Source: Flammeovirgaceae bacterium UBA4659 (GTDB lineage Bacteria > Bacteroidota > Bacteroidia > Cytophagales > Cyclobacteriaceae). Taken from it: a DNA stretch of 8,474 nucleotides. Positions 1 to 6,312 of the stretch are shown piece after piece. The notes under the pieces were generated by a model. The model was not told where the DNA came from and made no database searches. It saw nothing but the letters and a program-made list of their open reading frames with translations. How positions within the stretch are numbered: the first letter of the stretch is position 1; each line of letters begins with the position of its first letter. The translations under genes were made by a program, and so were the position numbers. The DNA lies in assembly GCA_002405445.1 (NCBI GenBank), contig DHLV01000226.1:811-9284 (forward strand), read 5' to 3'.

Positions 1-152
1 CGGCCATGCCGAGCGTGCTGATCGAAACGGGATTCCTGTCGAACTCAAAAGAAGAAGGCTTTTTGCTGTCAGATGATGGCCAGGATTTGATCGCCTCAGG
101 TATCTTTGGTGCATTTAAGGAATATAAGACCGAGATTGAATCGATAAAATAA
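1..152 (+). CDS. N-acetylmuramoyl-L-alanine amidase, C-terminal end (5' truncated by the window)
   Basis: This is the last 49 codons of a zinc-dependent peptidoglycan amidase (Amidase_3 type), read in the frame that starts at base 3 and ends at TAA 150-152. Visible sequence starts with AMPSVLIETGFLSNSKEE. The IETGFLSN stretch matches the conserved C-terminal motif of the family, whose glutamate is a catalytic residue; the protein then ends with the usual short helix. The family cleaves the bond between N-acetylmuramic acid and the stem peptide in the periplasm, in cell separation and wall turnover. The metal-binding histidines and any signal peptide or LysM/SPOR domain lie outside the window and cannot be judged. 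The MCE gene starts 6 bp after its stop, so the two are probably co-transcribed. The family call rests on one strong motif in a short fragment. Confidence 0.8.
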   Translation, partial: AMPSVLIETGFLSNSKEEGFLLSDDGQDLIASGIFGAFKEYKTEIESIK

Positions 153-158
153 CATTGC

Positions 159-1130
159 GTGAAGACAAAGGAATTTAAAGTTGGATTGGTGATTGCGTTG
201 GCGATTGTGATGCTTTACTTTGGGTTTAATTACCTGAAGGGCATTGATTTTTTCTCCGCTACTAACAAGTACTATGCGATATACGATAACATCGATCAAC
301 TGGCCATATCAAACCCGGTGTTGATCAATGGATATCCCGTTGGGCGCGTGAGTCGCATCCAAATCTTGCAAAACAGGCAACACAAGGTGTTGGTTGAGTT
401 TGATATTGAATCGGCAATCAAACTCACAGACTCTACCACGGCCATATTGAATAGTGCCTTGTTGGGAGGTAAGTCCGTATTGCTGCGCATTGGGGTTTCC
501 AAGAGATTGATCAAGCCCGGAGACACGTTACGCTCTGAGGTTGCCAAGGGAATGTTTGACGTGATTTCTGAAACCGCTACCCCGGTGGCCACCGACTTGC
601 AAACAACCTTACGGAAGTTCAACGTGATCGTAGATAACCTGCTCAAAAACTCCAAACAATTAGAAGTTATTTTTTCAAAGTTGCAGACAACACCCGATTT
701 GCTGAACAAAACACTGGCGACTGCAGACGGTAAAATTGTGGAGCTTTCGTCTACGTTTAAAAAGGTAGCCGAAAACCTCGATGGGACCATTACCGAATTG
801 AGGCCAACGCTGATTAATTTCAAAACCTTGTCTGACAGCCTGAAAGTGCTCAAACTCAATCAAACACTCACCAAAACACAGCAGACCATTGCAAATCTCA
901 ATCAAACATTATCGCGGCTGAATAAAGGCGATAACACAATGAGTAAACTGATGACCGAAGATACCTTGTATGTTAACCTGAATAAACTCATCAAGTCACT
1001 TGATAGTTTGGCTGTGCACCTCAATACCAATCCAAAACACTTTTTGGCACCTCTGGGCAAGAGTAAGAAGAAAATAGATCGCGATCGCAGAAAAGAGGAA
1101 GAATTAAAAAAAGCAGCGCAAAAAAAGTAA
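159..1130 (+). CDS. MCE (MlaD-type) family lipid transport protein
   Basis: This 323-residue protein resembles the substrate-binding MCE component of bacterial lipid transport systems, which carry phospholipids or other hydrophobic molecules across the periplasm. Residues 8-26 form one N-terminal transmembrane anchor. A single MCE domain follows at about 37-112 and contains the typical NGYPVGRVSRI turn (57-67) and LLGGKSVLL (101-109). Residues about 137-290 are heptad-like and rich in Leu, Thr and Asn, suggesting a long helical or coiled-coil stalk. The tail 301-323 is strongly lysine/arginine rich. The start is GTG at 159; no in-frame ATG lies closer to the TM segment and no Shine-Dalgarno site is visible. 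It sits 6 bp after the amidase. The permease and ATPase partners (MlaE/MlaF types) are not in this window, so substrate and complex are inferred only from the family. Confidence 0.88.
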   Translation: MKTKEFKVGLVIALAIVMLYFGFNYLKGIDFFSATNKYYAIYDNIDQLAISNPVLINGYPVGRVSRIQILQNRQHKVLVEFDIESAIKLTDSTTAILNSALLGGKSVLLRIGVSKRLIKPGDTLRSEVAKGMFDVISETATPVATDLQTTLRKFNVIVDNLLKNSKQLEVIFSKLQTTPDLLNKTLATADGKIVELSSTFKKVAENLDGTITELRPTLINFKTLSDSLKVLKLNQTLTKTQQTIANLNQTLSRLNKGDNTMSKLMTEDTLYVNLNKLIKSLDSLAVHLNTNPKHFLAPLGKSKKKIDRDRRKEEELKKAAQKK

Positions 1131-1135
1131 CACCC

Positions 1136-1170
1136 AATCTGTAATCTAAAATCTATAATCTGTAATTTCT
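1136..1170. repeat. Tandem 7-bp repeat array in the MCE-carboxylase gap
   Basis: Four adjacent heptamers fill 1136-1163: aatctgt, aatctaa, aatctat, aatctgt. A degenerate fifth, aatttct, follows at 1164-1170. The first and fourth units are identical, and all four share the core aatct. The array fills nearly all of the 41-bp gap between the MCE stop and the ATG at 1172, so it lies directly in the translation start region of the carboxyltransferase gene. It has no dyad symmetry, so it is not a terminator. Confidence 0.8.
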
Positions 1171-1171
1171 G

Positions 1172-2797
1172 ATGGATGTAGAATTCAACCGTAACGAAGA
1201 CCAGCTCAAGCACCTTTGTTTTCAACTCAAGACAAGGGCAAAGAAAACGATGTTGGGTGGGGGTGAAAAGAAAATTGATGAGCAGCATCAGAAAGGAAAA
1301 CTTACCGCGCGCGAGCGGATTGAATACCTGATTGACAAAGGATCAGACTTTTTAGAGATTGCACTCTTTGCAGGCGATGGCATGTACAAAGAGCAAGGCG
1401 GCTGCCCCGCAGGCGGGGTGGTAACAGGGCTTGGGCTTGTGCGCGGGCGCCAGTGTGTGATTGTGGCCAACGATGCAACTGTCAAAGCAGGGGCATGGTT
1501 TCCGATCACAGCCAAAAAAAACCTTCGGGCGCAGGAGATCGCAATGGAAAACCGCCTGCCGATCATATACCTGGTAGACAGCGCTGGTGTATTCTTGCCG
1601 ATGCAAGATGAAATTTTCCCCGATAAAGAGCACTTCGGGAGGCAGTTCCGCAACAACGCCAAAATGAGTAGCATGGGCATCGTGCAAGTAGCTGCCATCA
1701 TGGGCAGTTGTGTGGCGGGTGGTGCCTATTTGCCCATTATGTCTGATGAGGCCATGATCGTAGATAAGACCGGGTCGATATTTCTGGCAGGCTCCTATCT
1801 GGTGAAAGCAGCGATTGGTGAAGACATCGACAACGAAACGTTGGGTGGTGCTACCACCCACTGCGAAATTTCGGGAGTGACCGATAATAAGTTTCCCAAC
1901 GACCAGGCATGCCTTGATCACATTCGTAACCTGTTCGATAAAATTGGCAACTATGAAAAGGCCGGGTTCGATCGTGGAAAGCCAAGCATGCCAAAGCAAA
2001 AACAGGAGGAGATCTATGGATTGTTGCCCACTGATCGTACCAAGCCATATGACATGGTGGAAATCATCAAGCGGCTGGTAGATGATTCTGAGTTTGACGA
2101 ATACAAAGCACTTTACGGAAAAACAATTATCTGTGGCTTTGCCCGAATCGATGGGTGGGCCGTAGGCATTGTGGCCAACCAACGCAAGGTAGTGAAGACA
2201 AAGAAGGGCGAGATGCAAATGGGTGGCGTCATTTATTCAGATGCGGCTGACAAGGCTGCGCGCTTTATTATGAATTGCAACCAACGTAAAGTGCCTTTGG
2301 TTTTCTTGCAAGATGTAAGTGGCTTTATGGTGGGCAGCAAGGCAGAACACGGTGGCATTATCAAAGATGGCGCAAAAATGGTGAATGCCATGGCCAATTC
2401 AACGGTTCCGAAGTTTACATTTATCATCGGCAACTCGTATGGTGCCGGCAACTATGCCATGTGCGGCAAGGCATATGACCCCCGCCTGATTTACGCCTGG
2501 CCTACAGCACAAATAGCGGTAATGAGCGGGAACTCTGCCGCAAAAACATTGTTGCAGATCAAAGTGAGTGCTATGAAGACGCAGGGCAAAATATTGACAA
2601 AGGAAGAAGAGGCCGTGCTGTTGAAGGAAATCACCGATCGATACAACGAGCAGTTGAGCCCCTACTACGCTGCATCAAGGTTGTGGGTAGACGGTGTGAT
2701 AGATCCCTTGGAAACACGCAAGGTAGTATCGGTAGGAATCGAAGCAGCCAACCACGCGGTAGTAGAGAAATTTAATGTGGGCGTGATTCAAACATAG
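1172..2797 (+). CDS. Acyl-CoA carboxylase carboxyltransferase (beta) subunit, methylcrotonoyl-CoA carboxylase-like
   Basis: This 541-residue protein is a complete carboxyltransferase of the biotin-dependent acyl-CoA carboxylase family. It moves a carboxyl group from carboxybiotin to an acyl-CoA in the cytoplasm. The N-terminal crotonase-fold half holds GKLTARERI (42-50), the VANDATVK stretch (98-105) and CVAGGAYLP (180-188), whose Gly-Gly should form an oxyanion hole. The C-terminal half holds QDVSGFMVG (380-388), YGAGNYAMCGKAYDPR (423-438) and YAWPTAQIAVMSG (441-453). GAGNYAMCG and AYDPR favour the methylcrotonoyl-CoA/geranyl-CoA branch, used in leucine breakdown, over propionyl-CoA carboxylase beta, which usually has a GGAYDVM-type motif here. 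Length is normal. No biotin carboxylase or biotin carrier gene is adjacent, so the partner is encoded elsewhere. The family is certain; the exact substrate is not. Confidence 0.92.
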   Translation: MDVEFNRNEDQLKHLCFQLKTRAKKTMLGGGEKKIDEQHQKGKLTARERIEYLIDKGSDFLEIALFAGDGMYKEQGGCPAGGVVTGLGLVRGRQCVIVANDATVKAGAWFPITAKKNLRAQEIAMENRLPIIYLVDSAGVFLPMQDEIFPDKEHFGRQFRNNAKMSSMGIVQVAAIMGSCVAGGAYLPIMSDEAMIVDKTGSIFLAGSYLVKAAIGEDIDNETLGGATTHCEISGVTDNKFPNDQACLDHIRNLFDKIGNYEKAGFDRGKPSMPKQKQEEIYGLLPTDRTKPYDMVEIIKRLVDDSEFDEYKALYGKTIICGFARIDGWAVGIVANQRKVVKTKKGEMQMGGVIYSDAADKAARFIMNCNQRKVPLVFLQDVSGFMVGSKAEHGGIIKDGAKMVNAMANSTVPKFTFIIGNSYGAGNYAMCGKAYDPRLIYAWPTAQIAVMSGNSAAKTLLQIKVSAMKTQGKILTKEEEAVLLKEITDRYNEQLSPYYAASRLWVDGVIDPLETRKVVSVGIEAANHAVVEKFNVGVIQT

Positions 2798-2816
2798 TCA
2801 ATTGGAAAATTGTTCA

Positions 2817-2935
2817 ATTTGAAGATTTGAAAATGAAGCTCACAAGGAGCCTTATTCCACACTCGGAAATTTCTGTTCAAATTTTTTCTACCTTGTATTC
2901 CATTTTCAAATTGACGAATTTTCAAATCTTCAAAT
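2817..2935. repeat. Long-spaced 18-bp inverted repeat in the intergenic gap
   Basis: The left arm atttgaagatttgaaaat (2817-2834) and right arm attttcaaatcttcaaat (2918-2935) are perfect reverse complements over 18 bp, separated by 83 bp. The right side also has an overlapping second partial copy: cattttcaaattga (2901-2914) pairs with the left arm if 8 bases are skipped. The left flank at 2798-2816 carries related aattg/caattt words. The arms are AT-rich and the right one ends 7 bp before the GTG start of the next gene. There is no GC-rich stem with a T tract, so a classical terminator is unlikely. It could be a dispersed intergenic repeat, a small non-autonomous element or a transcribed hairpin. 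Confidence 0.75.
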
Positions 2936-2942
2936 CAGGTTT

Positions 2943-3794
2943 GTGCAAGAGAGTGAACTAAAAGCGTTGGTATCGTTGCTCGATGATGAGGACAAGCAAA
3001 TCAGTTCTCATGTTGAGGAAAGAATTTTAGCTATCGGCAAAGATGTCATTCCGTTTCTCGAGCGCGAGTGGGAAAGCAATCTGAATCCTACCGTCCAGTC
3101 GCGCATCGAGTCACTCATTCACACACTGCAATATGAATTACTGCGCGAGCGTTTGAAGCAGTGGTATCAAAACCCCGATCGTGACCTGCTCACCGGCATG
3201 TGGATTATCGCCACTTTTCAATACCCCGATCTGGAATTGGAAAACCTGCGCCAGGACTTAGAGCAAATCTATTATGACACATGGTTGGAGTTCAGACCTG
3301 ACCTTTACGCATTTGACCAGGTGAAAGTGATCAACAGCGTTTTTTACAATAAACTCAAGTTCGGAGCCAACTCTAAAAACTTTCATTCTCCGGGCAATTC
3401 GATGATCAACGTGGTGTTGGAATCGCGCAGGGGCAACCCCATTACCTTGTCAGTGATCTATATGTTAGTAGCACAAAAACTCAAGCTGCCCATTTACGGT
3501 GTAAACCTGCCCAACCTGTTTATCTTAACATACAAAGACGATAATCACCAGTTTTACATCAACACGTTTAACCGTGGCCTCATCTTCAGTAAACAAGACA
3601 TCGAAAATTATATTAATGAGTTGCACCTGGTGCCTCAAAAATCTTTTTTCGAGCCCTGCGACTCTCTGGAGATTGTGAGGCGGGCGCTGAGAAATTTGGT
3701 GATGTCTTTTGAGAAAATGGGTGAACATGCCAAAGCCGAAGAAGTGAAACTTTTGTTGGTAGAGATTTCGGATGGCGGAGACTTAGGGGTTTGA
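2943..3794 (+). CDS. SirB1/transglutaminase-fold family protein with HEAT-like N-terminus
   Basis: This 283-residue protein has no signal peptide, so it is probably cytoplasmic. Residues about 5-65 look like two HEAT-type helical repeats (LVSLLDDEDKQ; then VIPFLEREWESN). Residues about 75-230 match the SirB1 N-terminal/transglutaminase-like domain, best seen in NSMINVVLESRRGNPITLS (152-170), VAQKLKLPIYGVNLPNLFIL (176-195) and FYINTFNRGLIFS (204-216). The C-terminal FFEPCDSLEIVRRALRNL (235-252) starts a TPR-like helical tail. The only cysteine is Cys239, outside the expected catalytic position, and the usual PGHF-type histidine is replaced in PNLF. It is therefore probably a non-enzymatic member of the fold. 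The start is GTG at 2943, with no in-frame ATG before the conserved region. The cellular role of the family is not established. Confidence 0.8.
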   Translation: MQESELKALVSLLDDEDKQISSHVEERILAIGKDVIPFLEREWESNLNPTVQSRIESLIHTLQYELLRERLKQWYQNPDRDLLTGMWIIATFQYPDLELENLRQDLEQIYYDTWLEFRPDLYAFDQVKVINSVFYNKLKFGANSKNFHSPGNSMINVVLESRRGNPITLSVIYMLVAQKLKLPIYGVNLPNLFILTYKDDNHQFYINTFNRGLIFSKQDIENYINELHLVPQKSFFEPCDSLEIVRRALRNLVMSFEKMGEHAKAEEVKLLLVEISDGGDLGV

Positions 3795-3797
3795 CCT

Positions 3798-4122
3798 ATG
3801 ACAACTCGTGATCGAATTGGAGTAATTCTATATTCAACTGCCTATTTTTTTTGCCTGGACATACGGATACTTCATCATTAGAAGTTTTATTGACACGCAC
3901 TTTTTCGGGTCAGAGAACCTGGCAAAGCCATTTTTGCTTCAGCCTAAACAACTTGCATTCTATGGTAAGATTTTTATTACACTTGGAGGTGTGGTGATTC
4001 CAGCAGCGATTTTTTATAGAGTTGCATTTGAGCCTCGATTGAGCCTCAACTACAAAATCCCTTTGTTACTGGTTTTTGTTGCTGCAATAGTGTCGGAACT
4101 GTGTCTATTCAGACGCTGGTAG
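3798..4122 (+). pseudogene. Small three-helix membrane protein, frame broken at a run of eight T
   Basis: An ATG at 3798, three bases after the SirB1-like stop, opens a frame that begins MTTRDRIGVILYSTAYFF but stops at TAG 3879-3881 after 27 codons. At the T run 3845-3852 a second frame takes over (AWTYGYFIIRSFIDTHF...) and stays open to TAG 4120-4122. Removing one T joins the two into a 107-residue protein. It would have three likely membrane helices (about 10-28, 55-73 and 86-104) and a basic FRRW end. The join falls inside the first hydrophobic segment and keeps it continuous, which supports one original gene. A shorter reading from TTG 3934 gives 62 residues and only two helices. Alternatives are a sequencing error in the homopolymer, a true pseudogene, or expression by slippage. 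I do not recognise the family. It ends 3 bp from the convergent redoxin gene. Confidence 0.6.
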
Positions 4123-4125
4123 GCT

Positions 4126-4680
4126 CTATTTTTTCTTAATCGTACAGCCCACCGCGCGGTTGTTGTTCACATCAATTTTTGTCCCGCTCAAAACGCGATC
4201 AATAGCATCTTTTAAAAATGATTGTTTCACAGCTGAGGCAACCTGTGGATTGTCATCGATGGCACCACTATATTGCAGCATCAATTTGTCCCCTTCCTTT
4301 TTGAGTAAAAATGCTTCCGGAGATTTTCTGGCACCTACAATATCCATTGCTTGCTGTTCTTTGTCGGCTAAATACGGGATACCCAAATCCGCATTATGGA
4401 TGGCCATCTTCTCAATACTTTCTTGTGGGTCTTGGTTGGAGTTGACCAATACAAACTGAACCTTACCTTGGTAGGCCGCTATCATTTCTTTGATGCGTGT
4501 TTTGTAATAGTTATCGAATGGGCACTCATTGCTGGTAAAGATCACAACCACCGGCACGGTGTATTGCGCAAGCGAAACAGTTTCGTTGTTGTAAGCATTT
4601 GGCAGGCTTACAGTTTCTAAGCCCTGCCCGCACAACTGAAGTGATAATAATAACAGGGTGCAAAATAGAAAAGTCTTCAT
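4126..4680 (-). CDS. Exported redoxin/thioredoxin-fold protein (AhpC/TSA-like)
   Basis: This 184-residue protein starts with a signal peptide (MKTFLFCTLLLLSLQLCGQG), so it should act in the periplasm or cell surface. The residue before Cys17 is Leu, so this is not a good lipobox. The mature part has a thioredoxin-like fold: strand VPVVVIFTSNECPFDNYY (42-59) with the active-site Cys53 in a CPF motif, then VQFVLVNSNQD (74-84), GIPYLAD (100-106) and KSPEAFLL (119-126), the last carrying the cis-proline-like Pro121. There is no second Cys in a CxxC; the other mature cysteine besides any N-terminal one is Cys179 in the conserved-looking GCTIKKK tail. A thiol redox role is inferred; the partner is unknown. 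Its ATG lies 2 bp after the phosphopantetheinyl transferase stop, so the two are translationally close and probably one operon. Confidence 0.82.
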   Translation of the reverse strand: MKTFLFCTLLLLSLQLCGQGLETVSLPNAYNNETVSLAQYTVPVVVIFTSNECPFDNYYKTRIKEMIAAYQGKVQFVLVNSNQDPQESIEKMAIHNADLGIPYLADKEQQAMDIVGARKSPEAFLLKKEGDKLMLQYSGAIDDNPQVASAVKQSFLKDAIDRVLSGTKIDVNNNRAVGCTIKKK

Positions 4681-4682
4681 GG

Positions 4683-5306
4683 TCAGTTTTTTTGGGTGTA
4701 CACTAGCACAAACTCCTTGTCTACAACATATGCTAAATGTACCATTTGTTTTTCAAACCTGCTGATTGTACCTTTTAGAGCACCCGCTTTTTGCAACTCA
4801 AAAGGTTCAATGTTGAGTTGGTTAGAAAAATGAAGCCCTTTCTTACCATCGATTTTGTAAAGCGCTTCTTTGGCACACCAATACACGCAGTGCTTTGCAA
4901 GGTTGTTGCCTGCATCTTGCATCTCAGCGGGCGATAACACGCGCGGGGCGATGTGCAACAATTTTTCCTTTGGCTGCTCAAGGTCGATGCCTACCGGTTG
5001 ATTGATGCTGATTTGCGCTGCCACAAACGGATAGGAATGGGTCAACGAGACGTGGAAAGAACTCTCCCGTAAAAACGGTTTTCCGTATTCGTCTTTGTGC
5101 ACACCCATGTATGTTTCGCCCATGGCTTCGGCCAAGAATCTTAACAAGTTGCGGCCTGCCAACCATTCTAATCGTTTAGATTCGTTGATAATGTCACTTG
5201 GGCACTCTTCTTGCGCCTGAAAAGCCAGCTCACTTTCAATTTCACCGACTTCCCATATTGCCCAACCCCCGTGGCCTTTCTCGATTTCAGTTTTTTTGAT
5301 GGGCAT
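4683..5306 (-). CDS. 4'-phosphopantetheinyl transferase superfamily protein
   Basis: This 207-residue protein is a Sfp/AcpT-type enzyme that moves 4'-phosphopantetheine from coenzyme A to a serine of a carrier protein in the cytoplasm, activating acyl or peptidyl carrier proteins. Visible motifs are GKPFL (75-79), HVSLTHS (85-91), the magnesium-binding VGIDLE (105-110, Asp108 and Glu110) and WCAKEALYK (143-151) with the Lys146-Glu147 pair. All signature residues are present, so it should be active. Length suits the Sfp-like two-subdomain form rather than the short AcpS. No carrier protein, fatty-acid, polyketide or peptide synthase gene is near, so its target cannot be read from context. It is first in a two-gene minus-strand unit with the redoxin gene and is divergent from the WD40 gene. 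Confidence 0.9.
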   Translation of the reverse strand: MPIKKTEIEKGHGGWAIWEVGEIESELAFQAQEECPSDIINESKRLEWLAGRNLLRFLAEAMGETYMGVHKDEYGKPFLRESSFHVSLTHSYPFVAAQISINQPVGIDLEQPKEKLLHIAPRVLSPAEMQDAGNNLAKHCVYWCAKEALYKIDGKKGLHFSNQLNIEPFELQKAGALKGTISRFEKQMVHLAYVVDKEFVLVYTQKN

Positions 5307-5365
5307 TTGATTCGGTCACTTTAAACATTGATTTTTGTTGTGTCAGTAAAATTAAGCATTTATTC
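5307..5365. promoter_or_regulatory. Divergent intergenic region with probable promoters for both flanking genes
   Basis: These 59 bp separate the two divergent start codons, so both transcription units probably start here. On the minus strand TAATTTTA (5354-5347) differs at one position from the Bacteroidota -7 box TAnnTTTG. A TTG (5380-5378) lies 23 bases further upstream, a rather long spacing. I see no good -7 box for the WD40 gene on the plus strand and no ribosome binding site for either gene. Confidence 0.3.
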
Positions 5366-6274
5366 ATGTGGCCCCTACAAGTAAAGAAGTTACAGGCACT
5401 CACCGGGCATACAGATTCAATTTATACGCTCGAACGGGCTCATGCGGCAAATCTGTTTTTCAGCGGTGCGGGTGATGGCATGGTGGTATTGTGGGATTTG
5501 AGTCGGCCTCATGAAGGCGAGTTGATAGCGCGCCTGAACAATTCAATTTATGCGCTTCATTTGCTTCCCAACAATCTGTTGGTGGCAGGGCATAACTATG
5601 ATGGTATCCACTTGCTCGACTGGCAACAGAAAAAAGAAGTGGCATCGCTGCGCCTGACAAATGCTGCGATCTTTGACATCAAAAGTGTTGGAAGTGATTT
5701 GTGGATTGCAGAGGGTGATGGTGGCGTTACTGTGGTGGATTTGTCTTCACTCACGATCAAAACAAAAATTCATGCTTCTGAGAAAAACGCTCGGGTGATA
5801 GCCGTTAACCCGGCCGGAGGCGAAGTGGCAGTTGGGTATAGCGATAACTTCATTCGTATTTTCGACACCCAACACTACAAATTAAAAAATGCATGGGAGG
5901 CGCATACCAACTCGGTGTTCACATTGGCGTTCTTACCCAGTGGCCAGTTGCTGAGTGGATCGCGCGATGCCCGCTTGAAGTTATGGAAGCAAGGCGATTG
6001 GAATTTGGAGACTGAAGTAGTGGCGCACTTATTTGCCATTAACGACATTGCCCTGCACTCCAGCAAGCCGTACTTTGCCACCGCCAGCATGGATAAATCA
6101 ATCAAGATTTGGGATGCCAACACTTTGCAGCTATTAAAAGTAATTGACAAAGCAAGGCATGCGGGGCACGGAACTTCCGTAAACAAGCTTTGGTGGTCAG
6201 GTCACCGGCAGCAATTGGTAAGTGCCAGTGACGACCGCAGCATATCGGTTTGGGAAATTGAAGGGCTGCGCTAA
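5366..6274 (+). CDS. Seven-bladed WD40 repeat protein
   Basis: This 302-residue protein is built almost entirely of WD40 repeats forming one beta-propeller. I count seven blades at about residues 8-45, 49-86, 90-126, 130-168, 172-208, 213-250 and 254-297. The clearest repeat ends are GDGMVVLWDL (37-45), SGSRDARLKLW (197-207), TASMDKSIKIWD (239-250) and SASDDRSISVW (286-296). GHTDSIYTL (14-22) and AHTNSVFTLAF (179-189) mark the usual GH turns. Blades 2-4 are more divergent and lack the terminal Trp-Asp. There is no signal peptide, membrane helix or extra domain, so it is probably a cytoplasmic protein-binding scaffold; the partner is unknown. The start is the only in-frame ATG before the first blade. 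The NfeD gene begins 38 bp downstream on the same strand. Confidence 0.9.
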   Translation: MWPLQVKKLQALTGHTDSIYTLERAHAANLFFSGAGDGMVVLWDLSRPHEGELIARLNNSIYALHLLPNNLLVAGHNYDGIHLLDWQQKKEVASLRLTNAAIFDIKSVGSDLWIAEGDGGVTVVDLSSLTIKTKIHASEKNARVIAVNPAGGEVAVGYSDNFIRIFDTQHYKLKNAWEAHTNSVFTLAFLPSGQLLSGSRDARLKLWKQGDWNLETEVVAHLFAINDIALHSSKPYFATASMDKSIKIWDANTLQLLKVIDKARHAGHGTSVNKLWWSGHRQQLVSASDDRSISVWEIEGLR

Positions 6275-6286
6275 CAACTAATCCGT

Positions 6287-6294
6287 TATTTTTG
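6287..6294 (+). promoter_or_regulatory. Possible -7 promoter box (TAnnTTTG type) before the NfeD gene
   Basis: TATTTTTG matches the Bacteroidota -7 consensus TAnnTTTG exactly and lies 18 bp before the ATG at 6313. The nearest upstream TTG (6258-6260) is 26 bases away, longer than usual for a -33 element, and the leader would be short. The NfeD gene may also be transcribed from the WD40 promoter, since only 38 bp separate the genes. Confidence 0.35.
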
Positions 6295-6312
6295 TGTAAA
6301 GTCTAGAGAATT

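Noticed and set aside
296..859. Open frame of 187 codons on the minus strand.
   Set aside because: It lies within the MCE gene, whose reading frame has a clear TM segment and MCE domain. The antisense frame shows no domain.
1405..1418. GC-rich hairpin ccccgc-ag-gcgggg inside the carboxyltransferase gene.
   Set aside because: The bases encode the conserved GCPAGG segment of the protein, so the symmetry is explained by coding. The loop would also be too small for the full stem.
1352..2218. Long open frame of 288 codons on the minus strand.
   Set aside because: It lies entirely inside the carboxyltransferase gene, has no recognisable motif and a low-complexity His/Cys-rich composition. It is a shadow of the real gene.
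2838..2850. Possible terminator hairpin gctc-acaag-gagc after the carboxyltransferase gene.
   Set aside because: Only four base pairs (a few more with a bulge) and no T tract follow, so it is not a credible terminator.
3934..4122. A stand-alone 62-residue protein from TTG 3934.
   Set aside because: Open hydrophobic coding sequence in the same frame extends upstream to the T run and joins the ATG frame at 3798. The TTG start is more likely internal to a longer broken gene.
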